A DNA stretch of 64,000 nt from Paludibacteraceae bacterium. GTDB taxonomy: Bacteria; Bacteroidota; Bacteroidia; Bacteroidales; Paludibacteraceae. Numbering within the stretch: position 1 is the stretch's first letter; every line of letters begins with the position of its first letter. Below, one piece after another: positions 35,230-43,603 of the stretch. The position numbers and the translations under genes were made by a program. Location of the stretch: the NCBI GenBank assembly GCA_017938155.1, contig JAGBCD010000016.1, positions 1 to 64,000 of the forward strand, written 5' to 3'. The notes under the pieces were generated by a model. It was not told the DNA's origin. It searched no databases and worked only from the letters and a program-made list of their open reading frames with translations.

Positions 35230-35691
35230 ATGAAAAAGTTCTACTATATACCTTTTATATTATTGCTTGTCATTATTTCTTCTTGTGAGGGTAATGATAA
35301 TTCAACCGAAAAATTACTACATGGAATATGGAACGCAGATAAAGTTTTCTACAATTTGGCGGATAGTTTGCACAAACGAAACACCACCTATACTCAAGAA
35401 TTTAAGAAAGAAGAAAACGTCTGGGTTTTTAACACACAAGAAGAGCGTATTTATAGCTATCAGAATGGCAAAGTGGGTTCGGAATATACCGAATACTTCA
35501 CAAACTATTCAGATGAATATCCCAAGATCATTATTGACTATGGCAAGGACTCTGCCATGTGGTATGTGGAAGAGGTGAATGAACAACAGTTGGTATTGTT
35601 TTCATATATCGCTATTCAAGATTCAACTCGCAAACAATGCAATAGTACCTTACGTTGTCACCTATTTTTCACCAAACTAAATAACCAATAA
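35230..35691 (+). CDS. Lipoprotein, lipocalin-like body
   Basis: 153 residues. Signal MKKFYYIPFILLLVIISSC with lipobox Cys19, then EKLLHGIWNADKVFYN, a pattern like the first strand of small Bacteroidota lipocalin-like proteins (LxGxW), followed by alternating beta-type sequence. No ligand can be assigned. It sits between the small lipoprotein and the VWA lipoprotein, 12 nt from each. Confidence 0.7.
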   Translation: MKKFYYIPFILLLVIISSCEGNDNSTEKLLHGIWNADKVFYNLADSLHKRNTTYTQEFKKEENVWVFNTQEERIYSYQNGKVGSEYTEYFTNYSDEYPKIIIDYGKDSAMWYVEEVNEQQLVLFSYIAIQDSTRKQCNSTLRCHLFFTKLNNQ

Positions 35692-35703
35692 ATTATCAAC
35701 ATT

Positions 35704-37173
35704 ATGAAGAAGACATTTATTTTTCTATTTATCACATTGTTATGTGCTTCTTGTAGTATGACAGAACCTTCGAATTTTGACGGAGCCTATGAAAATGGCA
35801 TATTCAATGAAACTTCTACCCCTATTAGTGGGGATCGCTTTGAAGAGTATCAAGATAATCCTTTCATAGAAACCTCGGAAAATCCCGTCTCTACCTTTTC
35901 AATAGATGCCGATGGTGCCAGTTATGCCTATGCACGCATGTGTGTTAAAAATGGTGGATTACCATCTCCTAACGCAGTTAGAATAGAAGAGTTTATCAAC
36001 TACTTCAACTTCAACTATCCTGAACCACAAGAAGGAGAGGCTTTAGCAATCAATGCAGAAGTGGGAGATTGCCCTTGGAATGATACACATAAACTTATTC
36101 GTCTGGGACTAAAAGGCAAAAGCATTGCAAAAGAGGACTTACCCAAAGCTAATTACGTTTTCTTGATTGACGTTTCTGGGTCAATGGATATGCAAAATAA
36201 ATTGGGGCTTATAAAGGAAGGGATGATTATGTTGGTGGGCGAATTGAATCCAAATGACAGGATATCCATCATTTCCTATTCTGGTACAGTAGAAAGAGTA
36301 CTTGAGTCAACAAAAGTTGCTCAATCAGAGCAGATTATCTCTGCCATCATGCAATTGGATGCAAGTGGAGGCACTGCTGGTGGAGCAGCATTGGAAATGG
36401 CATATGCAGAAGCTCTTGAGCATTTTATAGAGGATGGAAACAATCGCATCATTTTGGGAACAGATGGTGATTTCAATTTAGGTGTCACTTCAACGGACGA
36501 ATTGCTAGAAATAGTTAGCGAGCAAGCTGACAAAGGAATCTATCTGACAGCATGCGGCGTAGGAACAGGCAATTGGAATGACGAAATGATGGAGAAAATA
36601 TCTAATAGAGGAAATGGAACATATTATTACATTGATTCTTCAGATGAATTGGTGAAAATCTTTATACATGATCGTTCTTATCTCCAAGCTGTAGCCAATG
36701 ACACCAAGTGTCAAATAAGCTTTGACTCAACTATGGTAAAAAGATATCGTTTGATAGGTTATGAAAATAGAGTGATGAGCAATGAAGACTTTGAAGATGA
36801 TAAGAAAGACGCAGGAGAGATTGGAGCAGGTCAATCTATCACTGCCCTCTACGAAATTGAGCCTACTGAACAATGGCAAACCAATGCAACATGCGCTACA
36901 TTTGAATGCCGTTACAAAACGAAACTTAACACCAACAGCTGCAACCTATCACTACCTATCAACCAATGGGTTGGTCAACAATCTGAAGATTTGAATTTTT
37001 GCGCTGGTATTGCAGCTTATGGAATGTTACTAAGAGGATCCGAATATATGGGTACAAGTTCATACAAAATGGCCACCAATCTTATCAAAGACGCATCTAC
37101 TTATGACCCTCATGGCTATCGAAAAGAATTGGTAGAGTTAATACAAAAAGCAGAAAAAATATCCAATAAGTAG
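35704..37173 (+). CDS. VWA-domain lipoprotein (YfbK-like)
   Basis: 489 residues. Lipobox ASC at Cys17. An N-terminal conserved part (NPVSTFSIDADGASYAYARM..LPSPNAVRIEEFINYFNFNYP) typical of YfbK-type proteins, then a von Willebrand factor A domain with an intact MIDAS: Asp156-x-Ser158-x-Ser160 (DVSGS), the GGTAGG threonine loop and GTDGDFN. The C-terminal YfbK-type domain is present. Family members are surface or periplasmic metal-dependent adhesion or assembly factors of unclear role. Last of the regulated trio; a good terminator follows. Confidence 0.88.
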   Translation: MKKTFIFLFITLLCASCSMTEPSNFDGAYENGIFNETSTPISGDRFEEYQDNPFIETSENPVSTFSIDADGASYAYARMCVKNGGLPSPNAVRIEEFINYFNFNYPEPQEGEALAINAEVGDCPWNDTHKLIRLGLKGKSIAKEDLPKANYVFLIDVSGSMDMQNKLGLIKEGMIMLVGELNPNDRISIISYSGTVERVLESTKVAQSEQIISAIMQLDASGGTAGGAALEMAYAEALEHFIEDGNNRIILGTDGDFNLGVTSTDELLEIVSEQADKGIYLTACGVGTGNWNDEMMEKISNRGNGTYYYIDSSDELVKIFIHDRSYLQAVANDTKCQISFDSTMVKRYRLIGYENRVMSNEDFEDDKKDAGEIGAGQSITALYEIEPTEQWQTNATCATFECRYKTKLNTNSCNLSLPINQWVGQQSEDLNFCAGIAAYGMLLRGSEYMGTSSYKMATNLIKDASTYDPHGYRKELVELIQKAEKISNK

Positions 37174-37245
37174 TGAGATATTTATCTTTAGGCATTAAAT
37201 GCGATTACTATAGATGACATATGAAGTAATAGGTTTTAATGCACG

Positions 37246-37271
37246 GGCTGACCAACAGGTCAGCCTTTTTT
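37246..37271 (+). terminator. Terminator of the VWA lipoprotein operon
   Basis: GGCTGACC-AACA-GGTCAGCC, an 8-bp GC-rich stem with tetraloop, followed by six T. Confidence 0.9.
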
Positions 37272-37664
37272 ATTCGATTGTTTTACAAAAGAATGGAGAA
37301 GATCATTTAAAAATAACAAGGATAATGGACATAGGCACATGTGTCGAAGAAATTGAATTAAGAGAAAAAAATGACAATATTTAAGATGAGGAAATAAGTT
37401 ATTGTAGTTAGAAGAAAAATTTAATCATGCACATTTAATTTTCATTTATACTGCACAAAAAAAGTTACAATATAAGCGAGTTCTATCAAGAATCCGCCCT
37501 GTTTGTAACATATAAATGGTTTTTCGACTTATTCAAGAAACTAATTATATAAAATGAAGAATGTGGCAAAATGTCACAAAACCATAAAACCAAAGTATTA
37601 TCTTTGCAGGTAAGAACGCGAAAACAATGTTCAAAAGATACGGTCATCCTACGGAATCGTCCAC

Positions 37665-37801
37665 GATGCGAACGAGATGCGAACGAGATGCGAACGAGAT
37701 GCGTATGAGATGCGAACGAGATGCGAACGAGATGCGTATGAGATGCGAACGAGATGCGTATGACATTGTCTCGAAAATGTCTCGAAAATGTCTCGAAAGC
37801 A
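37665..37801. repeat. 11-bp tandem repeat array, two unit families
   Basis: Nine 11-bp units fill 37665-37763 without gaps: GATGCGAACGA (A) and GATGCGTATGA (B) in the order A A A B A A B A B. After a 5-nt break, three more 11-bp units of a different sequence follow (TCTCGAAAATG twice, then TCTCGAAAGCA; 37769-37801). The constant 11-bp period puts every unit on about the same helical face. Because 11 is prime to 3, translation cycles every 33 bp. Confidence 0.85.
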
Positions 37802-38049
37802 TGTCAAGATGTGTTGAGATAATAATACCATTACCATTAATAATTATAGTTTTATAATTATCAATTCTTCTTAAATATTGATAACAATCAACATTAGAAG
37901 TTGTACAATAAGCACAGGGCTATAAAGTGATCGTTATATCGTTTGACATTATGCTGTTCACAACTCATCTTACCAATTCGCCACTATATTTACACATTCA
38001 CCACACAAAACGAGGTTTAATAGATTCATTCGCACCAAAAAACCAAATA

Positions 38050-38081
38050 TTTGTCCATTCTGAAAAAAAAATTTACTTTTG
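38050..38081 (+). promoter_or_regulatory. Promoter of the acyl-CoA ligase gene
   Basis: TTTG (38050-38053), 20-nt spacer, TACTTTTG (38074-38081). The leader to the ATG is about 110 nt and very AT-rich. Confidence 0.75.
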
Positions 38082-38198
38082 CAGCAATCGTGTTAATTAG
38101 ATAATAACATCACACACGTTATTTTAATAATTGTGTACACTTTTAATTAACATTTCACACACAGTAATATAATAATAACACACTTTTGATATAAGATT

Positions 38199-39821
38199 AT
38201 GAAACATTATTTCAATTACATTCAAGAGGTTGTCAAGAATCACTGGGACGCTCCTGCTCTTTCTGATTTTGAAGGTACCATTTCTTATACCTATGGTGAA
38301 TTAACAACCCAAGTTTGCAAATTAAAGATTTTATTTGAACAATTAGGATTAGAAAACAATAACAAGATTGCCATTTGTGGCAAGAACTCATCAAATTGGG
38401 GAATATCGTTCTTGTCCACCATTGCATACAAGGCTGTTGCAGTAAGTATCTTACCTGATTTCACCGAAGAAAGTATCCAATATCTCATAGAGCACTCCGA
38501 AAGTAAGGTGTTGTTTGTTTGTCCATGGGTGTTGCATCGTATAGACATCAACAAACTACGTCATTTGGAAGCTATTATAAGTATTGAAGATCTCAAACCT
38601 ATATACAGCAAGAACAATATTGACCTATCTGCGTTGGATGCCCAATTCAATCAGTTATATCCCGAAGGAAGTAAATCTATTTTAGACAATCTATCCAGCG
38701 TTTTCCCAACGGATAATCTGGATGAGTTGGCATTGATTAACTATACTTCTGGTTCGACCGGTTCTCCTAAAGGTGTGATGGTAACTCACAAGAACCTTGC
38801 TTCCAACGTTATTTTTGGACAAGACAACATTCCTAATCACCCTGGCTTGACCTTGGTAAGCATGTTGCCATTGGCTCACATGTTTGGTATGATGTTTGAG
38901 TTCTTGTATCAGTTGGCAGGCGGAACACACGTATATTTCATAACAAAAAACTTGACACCTTCTATTTTGATGAAGGCGTTTGGAGCGGTTCATCCTTATA
39001 TGATATTGACTGTTCCATTGGTTGTGGAGAAGATTTTCAAGAAAAAGATTTTCCCTATCATCAACAAACCCCTTATCAAAATGCTTTGGTACACTCCAGG
39101 AATCAATCAACTTATTCGCCGCAAGGTGTATAAGCAATTGATGGAATCATTTGGTGGTAAACTAAACTTTTTGATTATTGGTGGCGCCGCCTTAAATGAA
39201 GAAGTAGAAAGATGCATGAAACAAATCCACTTCCCTTATACATGTGGCTATGGTATGACAGAATGTGCACCTTTATTGTGCTACGCTAAATGGAATGAGT
39301 TTGAATTCAAATCTTGTGGACGCATTATAGATCGAATGGAAATAAGAGTAGATTCAAACGATCCGACCTCCATACCAGGTGAGATACAAGTTCGTGGAGC
39401 AAATGTAATGTTGGGTTATTATAAAAACCCAGAAGCGACCAATAACGCATTTACAAAAGACGGTTGGTTACGCACTGGAGATATTGGCGTGATTGACCAA
39501 AAGCACAATGTTTTCCTTCGTGGACGTTCCAAAAATATGATTTTAGGACCAAGCGGACAAAACATTTACCCCGAAGAGATTGAAGATAAGTTAAATTCTT
39601 TGGATGGTATATTAGAATGTGTCGTTGTAGAACGCAAAGGTGTATTGGTAGGATTGGTTTATCCAGAAGACCTTACAAATCGTGAGGAGTTTGCCAAAAC
39701 TACATTGGAAAAAGTAAACAAACTGCTACCTGCATATGCTCGCTTAGGAAGCATTGAAATAGTAGAACAAGAGTTTGAAAAGACTCCTAAAAAGTCTATC
39801 AAACGTTTCTTATATAGCTAA
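38199..39821 (+). CDS. Long-chain acyl-CoA ligase, AMP-forming
   Basis: 540 residues, ANL adenylate-forming family. P-loop-like YTSGSTGSPKG (182-192), the GYGMTE adenylate motif near 345, the LRTGDIG and FLRGRSKNMI hinge region, and the catalytic lysine in KTPKKSIKR at the C-terminus. It activates fatty acids to acyl-AMP and then acyl-CoA; an acyl-ACP synthetase role is possible. Somewhat shorter than E. coli FadD. Monocistronic with its own promoter; a hairpin follows that overlaps the tRNA-Met promoter. Confidence 0.9.
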   Translation: MKHYFNYIQEVVKNHWDAPALSDFEGTISYTYGELTTQVCKLKILFEQLGLENNNKIAICGKNSSNWGISFLSTIAYKAVAVSILPDFTEESIQYLIEHSESKVLFVCPWVLHRIDINKLRHLEAIISIEDLKPIYSKNNIDLSALDAQFNQLYPEGSKSILDNLSSVFPTDNLDELALINYTSGSTGSPKGVMVTHKNLASNVIFGQDNIPNHPGLTLVSMLPLAHMFGMMFEFLYQLAGGTHVYFITKNLTPSILMKAFGAVHPYMILTVPLVVEKIFKKKIFPIINKPLIKMLWYTPGINQLIRRKVYKQLMESFGGKLNFLIIGGAALNEEVERCMKQIHFPYTCGYGMTECAPLLCYAKWNEFEFKSCGRIIDRMEIRVDSNDPTSIPGEIQVRGANVMLGYYKNPEATNNAFTKDGWLRTGDIGVIDQKHNVFLRGRSKNMILGPSGQNIYPEEIEDKLNSLDGILECVVVERKGVLVGLVYPEDLTNREEFAKTTLEKVNKLLPAYARLGSIEIVEQEFEKTPKKSIKRFLYS

Positions 39822-39830
39822 TGTTTGAAC

Positions 39831-39878
39831 GAATCTTGCATTTTTTTCTTTTCTTTTAAGGAAAAATTTGCAAGATTC
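39831..39878 (+). terminator. Hairpin after the acyl-CoA ligase gene
   Basis: GAATCTTGCA (39831-39840) and TGCAAGATTC (39869-39878) pair over 10 bp. The intervening sequence carries a T-run and an A-run that extend the stem. The right arm overlaps the -33 box of the tRNA-Met promoter (39867-39870). Confidence 0.5.
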
Positions 39879-39898
39879 AAAATAAAACTGTACCTTTG
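39867..39898 (+). promoter_or_regulatory. Promoter of tRNA-Met
   Basis: TTTG (39867-39870), 20-nt spacer, TACCTTTG (39891-39898), about 60 bp before the tRNA. Confidence 0.75.
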
Positions 39899-39958
39899 CA
39901 TCCGCTTTTGATGGTTAGGACTTGTTATTAGGTCACGCACTATTGAAAGTTGTGTATT

Positions 39959-40032
39959 GGCGGGATAGCTCAGCTGGTTAGAGCGCATGATTCATAATCA
40001 TGAGGTCCCCAGTTCAATCCTGGGTCCCGCTA
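39959..40032 (+). tRNA. tRNA with CAT anticodon (tRNA-Met, or tRNA-Ile2)
   Basis: 74 nt: acceptor GGCGGGA with TCCCGCT, discriminator A; D arm GCTC...GAGC; anticodon stem CATGA/TCATG with loop TTCATAA, anticodon CAT; T arm CCCAG-TTCAATC-CTGGG. The anticodon stem lacks the three G-C pairs of initiator tRNA. Elongator Met is the simplest call; a lysidine-modified Ile2 tRNA cannot be excluded by eye. Confidence 0.9.
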
Positions 40033-40035
40033 CTG

Positions 40036-40062
40036 AGAGTAACGTGAGTTACTCTTTTTTTT
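40036..40062 (+). terminator. Terminator of tRNA-Met
   Basis: AGAGTAAC-GTGA-GTTACTCT, an 8-bp stem starting 4 nt past the tRNA, followed by a run of T to 40062. Confidence 0.85.
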
Positions 40063-40073
40063 GTCATTATGTC

Positions 40074-40117
40074 AAAAAAGAAGGAGGGGTTTTAAAGTGA
40101 ACCCCCTCCTTTTTTTA
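40074..40117 (-). terminator. Terminator of efp (probably bidirectional)
   Basis: AAGGAGGGG-TT (from 40081) pairs with AA-CCCCCTCCTT (to 40111), with an A-run on the left and a T-run on the right. It lies 17 bp past the efp stop and can serve both strands. Confidence 0.8.
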
Positions 40118-40133
40118 GTGTGTTGTTGTAGGA

Positions 40134-40697
40134 TTAACGTACACGTTCGCAGTAACTACCATCTCTGGTATCCACACGAATCATTTCACCCTCGTTGATA
40201 AAGAGTGGAACACGAATCTCAGCACCTGTTTCCAATTTAGCAGGTTTCAATGTATTGGTAGCTGTATCACCCTTCAAACCTGGTTCGGTGTAAGCAACTG
40301 CCAATTCCACTTTGGTTGGTAACTCAGCATAGAGGATAGTGTCGGTAGAAGCATCACTCACTACGTCACATACAAAACCTTCTTTCAAGAAATCTACACC
40401 TGTAATTAAGTCATGTGCAATAGGTACTTGCTCAAAAGTCTCTTGGTTCATGAAGATATAGTCTTCTCCTTCTTGATAGAGGTATTGATAAGGACGACGT
40501 TCTACTCGTACATCTTCTAATTTCTCGCCGATATTGAAACGACGCTCTAATACGCGACCATCCACTACATCTTTGAACTTAACACGCATAATTGTGTTAC
40601 CTTTTCCTGGTTTAACGTGAAGAAAGTCTATCACGAAATAAAGACGTCCATCCATTCGGATACATACGCCATTCTTAATGTCTTGAGAGTTAATCAT
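40134..40697 (-). CDS. efp: Elongation factor P
   Basis: 187 residues, three-domain EF-P that relieves ribosome stalling at polyproline. The tip loop HVKPGKGN carries Lys32, the position modified in many bacteria; the flanking prolines and glycines are kept. The C-terminal domain has VKGDTATNTLKPAKLETGAEIRVPLFINEGE and ends DTRDGSYCERVR, the usual terminal motif. No modification enzyme (epmA/earP) is adjacent. Own promoter at 40753-40784. Confidence 0.95.
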   Translation of the reverse strand: MINSQDIKNGVCIRMDGRLYFVIDFLHVKPGKGNTIMRVKFKDVVDGRVLERRFNIGEKLEDVRVERRPYQYLYQEGEDYIFMNQETFEQVPIAHDLITGVDFLKEGFVCDVVSDASTDTILYAELPTKVELAVAYTEPGLKGDTATNTLKPAKLETGAEIRVPLFINEGEMIRVDTRDGSYCERVR

Positions 40698-40752
40698 ATA
40701 ATAGAATTTTGAAATGTTTATTTAGCCATATATAAGCACGCATAATCGTTGA

Positions 40753-40784
40753 CAAAGGTAGAAATTATTTCCGAAATAAACAAA
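40753..40784 (-). promoter_or_regulatory. Promoter of efp
   Basis: Minus-strand TTTG (40784-40781), 20-nt spacer, TACCTTTG (40760-40753). Its -33 box stands 35 bp from that of the divergent marC promoter. Confidence 0.78.
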
Positions 40785-40818
40785 TTTTGAACTATATATT
40801 TCAAATCAGCCACTATTA

Positions 40819-40850
40819 TTTGCATAGTTATACATTTTTTTTTATCTTTG
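40819..40850 (+). promoter_or_regulatory. Promoter of the marC operon
   Basis: TTTG (40819-40822), 20-nt spacer, TATCTTTG (40843-40850), about 36 bp before the marC ATG. Confidence 0.78.
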
Positions 40851-40886
40851 CGCTAAAGTTATCAATCATTCAAAGCAATTATTTTT

Positions 40887-41477
40887 ATGGCTGAGTTTTT
40901 ACAATCATTGGATTTTTGGCAAATCATTCCTTCATATATTTTCCTGATTGCCATTATTGACCCGTTGGGAAATATTCCTGTAACCATCTCAATGGAAGAC
41001 AAAGGGACTAAAATTTATCCATTTAGAGTTTGTTGCGCATCATTTATTATTCTTATTGCATTTTTATTGTTAGGTGAGTGGGTGTTAAAACTTTTTGGGG
41101 TGAGCATTGAATATTTCGCCATTGCCGGTGGTTTTGTTATTTTTCTTATGGCATTGGAGATGATTTTAGACATCGTTATTTTTAAGACCGATGGTGTTAG
41201 CGGAAATGGTTCCATTGTTCCATTAGCATTCCCAATGTATGCTGGTCCAGGAGCCTTTACTGCCCTCCTTTCCATCACAGCCGAGTATAGTACTTTCAAT
41301 CTCATTGTGTCAGTGCTACTATGCATGGTTACACTATACATTGTTTTAGTGGCTACCCATTGGTTAACTAAATACATCGGACAAACAACGCTATATATTT
41401 TGCGTAAGTTTTGCGGTATCATTGTGTTAGCAATTGCTTGTAAATTGATGTTTGGTAATTTAGCTGCTGTATTTTGA
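40887..41477 (+). CDS. MarC family integral membrane protein
   Basis: 196 residues with about six TM helices. Family marks are DPLGNIPVTISM near the start (residues about 26-37), FGVSIEYFAIAGGFVIFLMALEMI and PLAFPMYAGPGAFTALL. MarC proteins are conserved inner-membrane proteins of unknown function; the old link to multiple antibiotic resistance is not upheld. First gene of the marC-queG-rpiB-radical SAM operon; queG starts 6 nt after its stop. Confidence 0.9.
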   Translation: MAEFLQSLDFWQIIPSYIFLIAIIDPLGNIPVTISMEDKGTKIYPFRVCCASFIILIAFLLLGEWVLKLFGVSIEYFAIAGGFVIFLMALEMILDIVIFKTDGVSGNGSIVPLAFPMYAGPGAFTALLSITAEYSTFNLIVSVLLCMVTLYIVLVATHWLTKYIGQTTLYILRKFCGIIVLAIACKLMFGNLAAVF

Positions 41478-41483
41478 CAAGAG

Positions 41484-42149
41484 ATGGTGGATATAGGCGA
41501 ACATATACGTCAATTAGCACTTTCTTTAGGTTTTGATGATTGTGGTTTTGCCAAAGCATGTAGATTGGAAGAAGACGCTCTATTCATGCAACAATGGGTA
41601 GAGAATGGGATGCATGGTAAGATGGATTATTTTGAACGTAACCAAGAACTGCGTTACGACCCCACCCAACTGGTCCCTGGAGCAAAAACGGTAATGGTAT
41701 GCCTTCTCTCATATAAAAAATGCGGTAGAGACTATCATCGCAAAATCAAGTCTATGCTTTACGAACTTGAGAAAGTTATTAGAGAGAGGTGGGGTAACGA
41801 TATAGTCAACATAGACAAACAGCATATTTTTTGCGATTCGGCACCATTTTTGGAGCGAAGTTGGGCAGTACGTGCAGGTTTGGGATTTATAGGCAAGAAC
41901 CGCCAACTTATTCACCCCTCTTTGGGCAGTATGGTACATATAGGCGAAATAATCTTATCTATTGAATTGGACGTTCAAAGACCTATCATTCCTTCTCAAT
42001 GCGGCGAGTGCAATCAATGCATAAAACACTGTCCCAACCAAGCATTAGGACAAGCCAACTGGGATGCACGCAAATGCATCGCTTATGTAACACATAAGTG
42101 TGTCGTGTGCCAAAATGTTTGTCCTTATAACAGAGTAGAAACAAAATAA
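41484..42149 (+). CDS. queG: Compact epoxyqueuosine reductase (QueG)
   Basis: 221 residues, shorter than the usual 300 or more. QueG reduces epoxyqueuosine to queuosine in tRNA using cobalamin and two 4Fe-4S clusters. Present: GFDDCGFA at the start, the catalytic Asp in FCDSAPFLERSWAVRAGLGFIGKN, cluster motif CGECNQCIKHCP, and the second set C-IAYVTHK-C-VV-C-QNV-CP. Compared with standard QueG, segments seem to be missing before GRDYH and between CIAYVT and the final cysteines, and there is no C-terminal HEAT region. All eight cluster cysteines survive, so a minimal active form is plausible. Confidence 0.83.
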   Translation: MVDIGEHIRQLALSLGFDDCGFAKACRLEEDALFMQQWVENGMHGKMDYFERNQELRYDPTQLVPGAKTVMVCLLSYKKCGRDYHRKIKSMLYELEKVIRERWGNDIVNIDKQHIFCDSAPFLERSWAVRAGLGFIGKNRQLIHPSLGSMVHIGEIILSIELDVQRPIIPSQCGECNQCIKHCPNQALGQANWDARKCIAYVTHKCVVCQNVCPYNRVETK

Positions 42150-42157
42150 CTATCCAT

Positions 42158-42607
42158 ATGAAACCTTTAAGTGAATTGAAGATTGCTTTGGCCAGCGACC
42201 ACGCAGGTTATTCTCTCAAACAAACCATCATTGAACACTTGCAACAAGCAGGTGCGACCGTATATGATTTTGGGTGTTACTCTCAAGAGAGTTGTGACTA
42301 TCCCGATTTTGCTCATGCTATGGCAGCAGCAGTAGTAGCAGAAACCTATTCGTTCGGCATAGCCATTTGCTCGACTGGCAATGGTATTACTATGACCGCT
42401 AATCATCATACAGGCATTAGGGCTGCTCTTTGTTGGGATGTTCCGTTAGCATCCTTAGCACGTCAACACAACAATGCAAATGTATTGGGCCTCCCCGCTA
42501 ACTTTATCTCTCCTACATTGGCACTTGAGATTGTTGACACTTTTTTAAGTACTGACTTTGAAGGTGGAAGGCATTTGAGACGAATCAATAAGATTGATTT
42601 TTGTTGA
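42158..42607 (+). CDS. rpiB: Ribose-5-phosphate isomerase B
   Basis: 149 residues, LacAB/RpiB family, interconverts ribose-5-phosphate and ribulose-5-phosphate. SDHAG (13-17), catalytic Cys71 in AICSTGNGITMTANHH, and RAALCWDVPLASLARQHNNANVLGLP. The sequence at the active site (CSTGNG rather than CGTGIG) is the variant I associate with Bacteroidota. Third gene of the operon. Confidence 0.93.
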   Translation: MKPLSELKIALASDHAGYSLKQTIIEHLQQAGATVYDFGCYSQESCDYPDFAHAMAAAVVAETYSFGIAICSTGNGITMTANHHTGIRAALCWDVPLASLARQHNNANVLGLPANFISPTLALEIVDTFLSTDFEGGRHLRRINKIDFC

Positions 42608-42619
42608 GATTGACAGCAC

Positions 42620-43603
42620 ATGTCCAAGCATTTGTTTTCACGTATAAAAAACCTTGTAATATCCGAGTGGAATTACACTTTGTCACGGATGGGGGTGGTT
42701 AGATGTAGCCATTACCCCACTTTCGTAAGCATTGAACCTGCAAATTTTTGTTCTCTCCACTGTCCAGCTTGTCCGGTAGGACTAAGAGGAAAAGATGAGC
42801 AGCACCGCAAGTTGCTGCCAATGGAAAGTTACCTCAATGTATTGGGTAAACTATCCCCTTATGTTCATACTATACAATTCTATTTTCAAGGAGAACCTTT
42901 ACTGAATCGTCACTTACCCAAGATGATTGCATTGGCCAAGCAAGAAGGACTTTACACCAGTTTGTCCACCAATGCTCAAGGGATGAATCGTTTGTTGGCA
43001 GATCAATTGGTAGTTTCAGGGTTGGATCACATCATTGTCTCTATAGACGGATTAAGTGAAGAGTCTTATAATGCCTATCGCCAAGGGGGAAGTCTTCACA
43101 AAGCCCTTGACGGATTATGCTACGTTAGACAGGCCAAGAAAAAACACAATGCGCACATTCGTATTGAACTGCAATGTTTGCGACTCAAAAGCAATGAACA
43201 CGAGTGGCAACTCTTGAAACGGAATTATCGACATATGGGGGCAGACACCCTCACTTTGAAAACGGCACAATTCTATGATTATGAACAAGGCAATGACCTC
43301 ATGCCTTCTAATAGTAGATATAGTCGATACATTTTTGATGCCACGATAGGGAAATATCGTCCTAAGAACCGTCAAAAATCTCAAAAGAATATTCCATGCA
43401 GACGTCTATGGAAAGGATGTGTTATAGATGTGCATGGAAATATGTTACCATGTTGCTTTGACAAGGATGGGCAACACATCTTTGGTAATCTCGTCCAATC
43501 CTCTTTAGATGATGTATGGTTTTCTCCTCAAGCGATCCTATTTCGTCAATCGGTTACTCAAGATAGAATGCAGTATAAGATATGTACTAATTGCACCGAA
43601 TAA
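42620..43603 (+). CDS. Radical SAM / SPASM-type protein
   Basis: 327 residues. The radical SAM cluster motif CSLHCPAC (Cys44, 48, 51) follows SIEPANF; then FQGEPLLN, the SAM-binding glycines and LSTNAQGM. The C-terminal cysteines (IPCRRLWKGC, LPCCFDKDG, ICTNC) form a SPASM-like set for a further iron-sulfur cluster. Such enzymes modify peptides or sugars. There is no precursor-peptide gene beside it, so the substrate is unknown. Last gene of the marC operon, 12 nt after rpiB. Confidence 0.85.
   Translation: MSKHLFSRIKNLVISEWNYTLSRMGVVRCSHYPTFVSIEPANFCSLHCPACPVGLRGKDEQHRKLLPMESYLNVLGKLSPYVHTIQFYFQGEPLLNRHLPKMIALAKQEGLYTSLSTNAQGMNRLLADQLVVSGLDHIIVSIDGLSEESYNAYRQGGSLHKALDGLCYVRQAKKKHNAHIRIELQCLRLKSNEHEWQLLKRNYRHMGADTLTLKTAQFYDYEQGNDLMPSNSRYSRYIFDATIGKYRPKNRQKSQKNIPCRRLWKGCVIDVHGNMLPCCFDKDGQHIFGNLVQSSLDDVWFSPQAILFRQSVTQDRMQYKICTNCTE

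Larger units (their letters stand above)
37272..38198. other. Gene-poor region of about 0.9 kb
   Basis: AT-rich, with no protein I can support. It holds an isolated -7 box TATCTTTG (37599-37606, no TTTG 19-21 nt before it), the 11-bp tandem repeat (37665-37801), and at the right end the promoter and about 110-nt leader of the acyl-CoA ligase gene. A 76-codon frame (37627-37857) runs through the repeat and is open mainly because the repeat lacks stops in that frame; I do not call it a gene. Confidence 0.6.

Noticed and set aside
37665-37801. CRISPR array
   Set aside because: Units are 11 bp, contiguous and without spacers, and no cas gene is present.
37627-37857. 76-codon frame through the 11-bp repeats
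   Set aside because: The openness follows from the repeat; the product is a low-complexity peptide and the -7 box upstream lacks a -33 partner.
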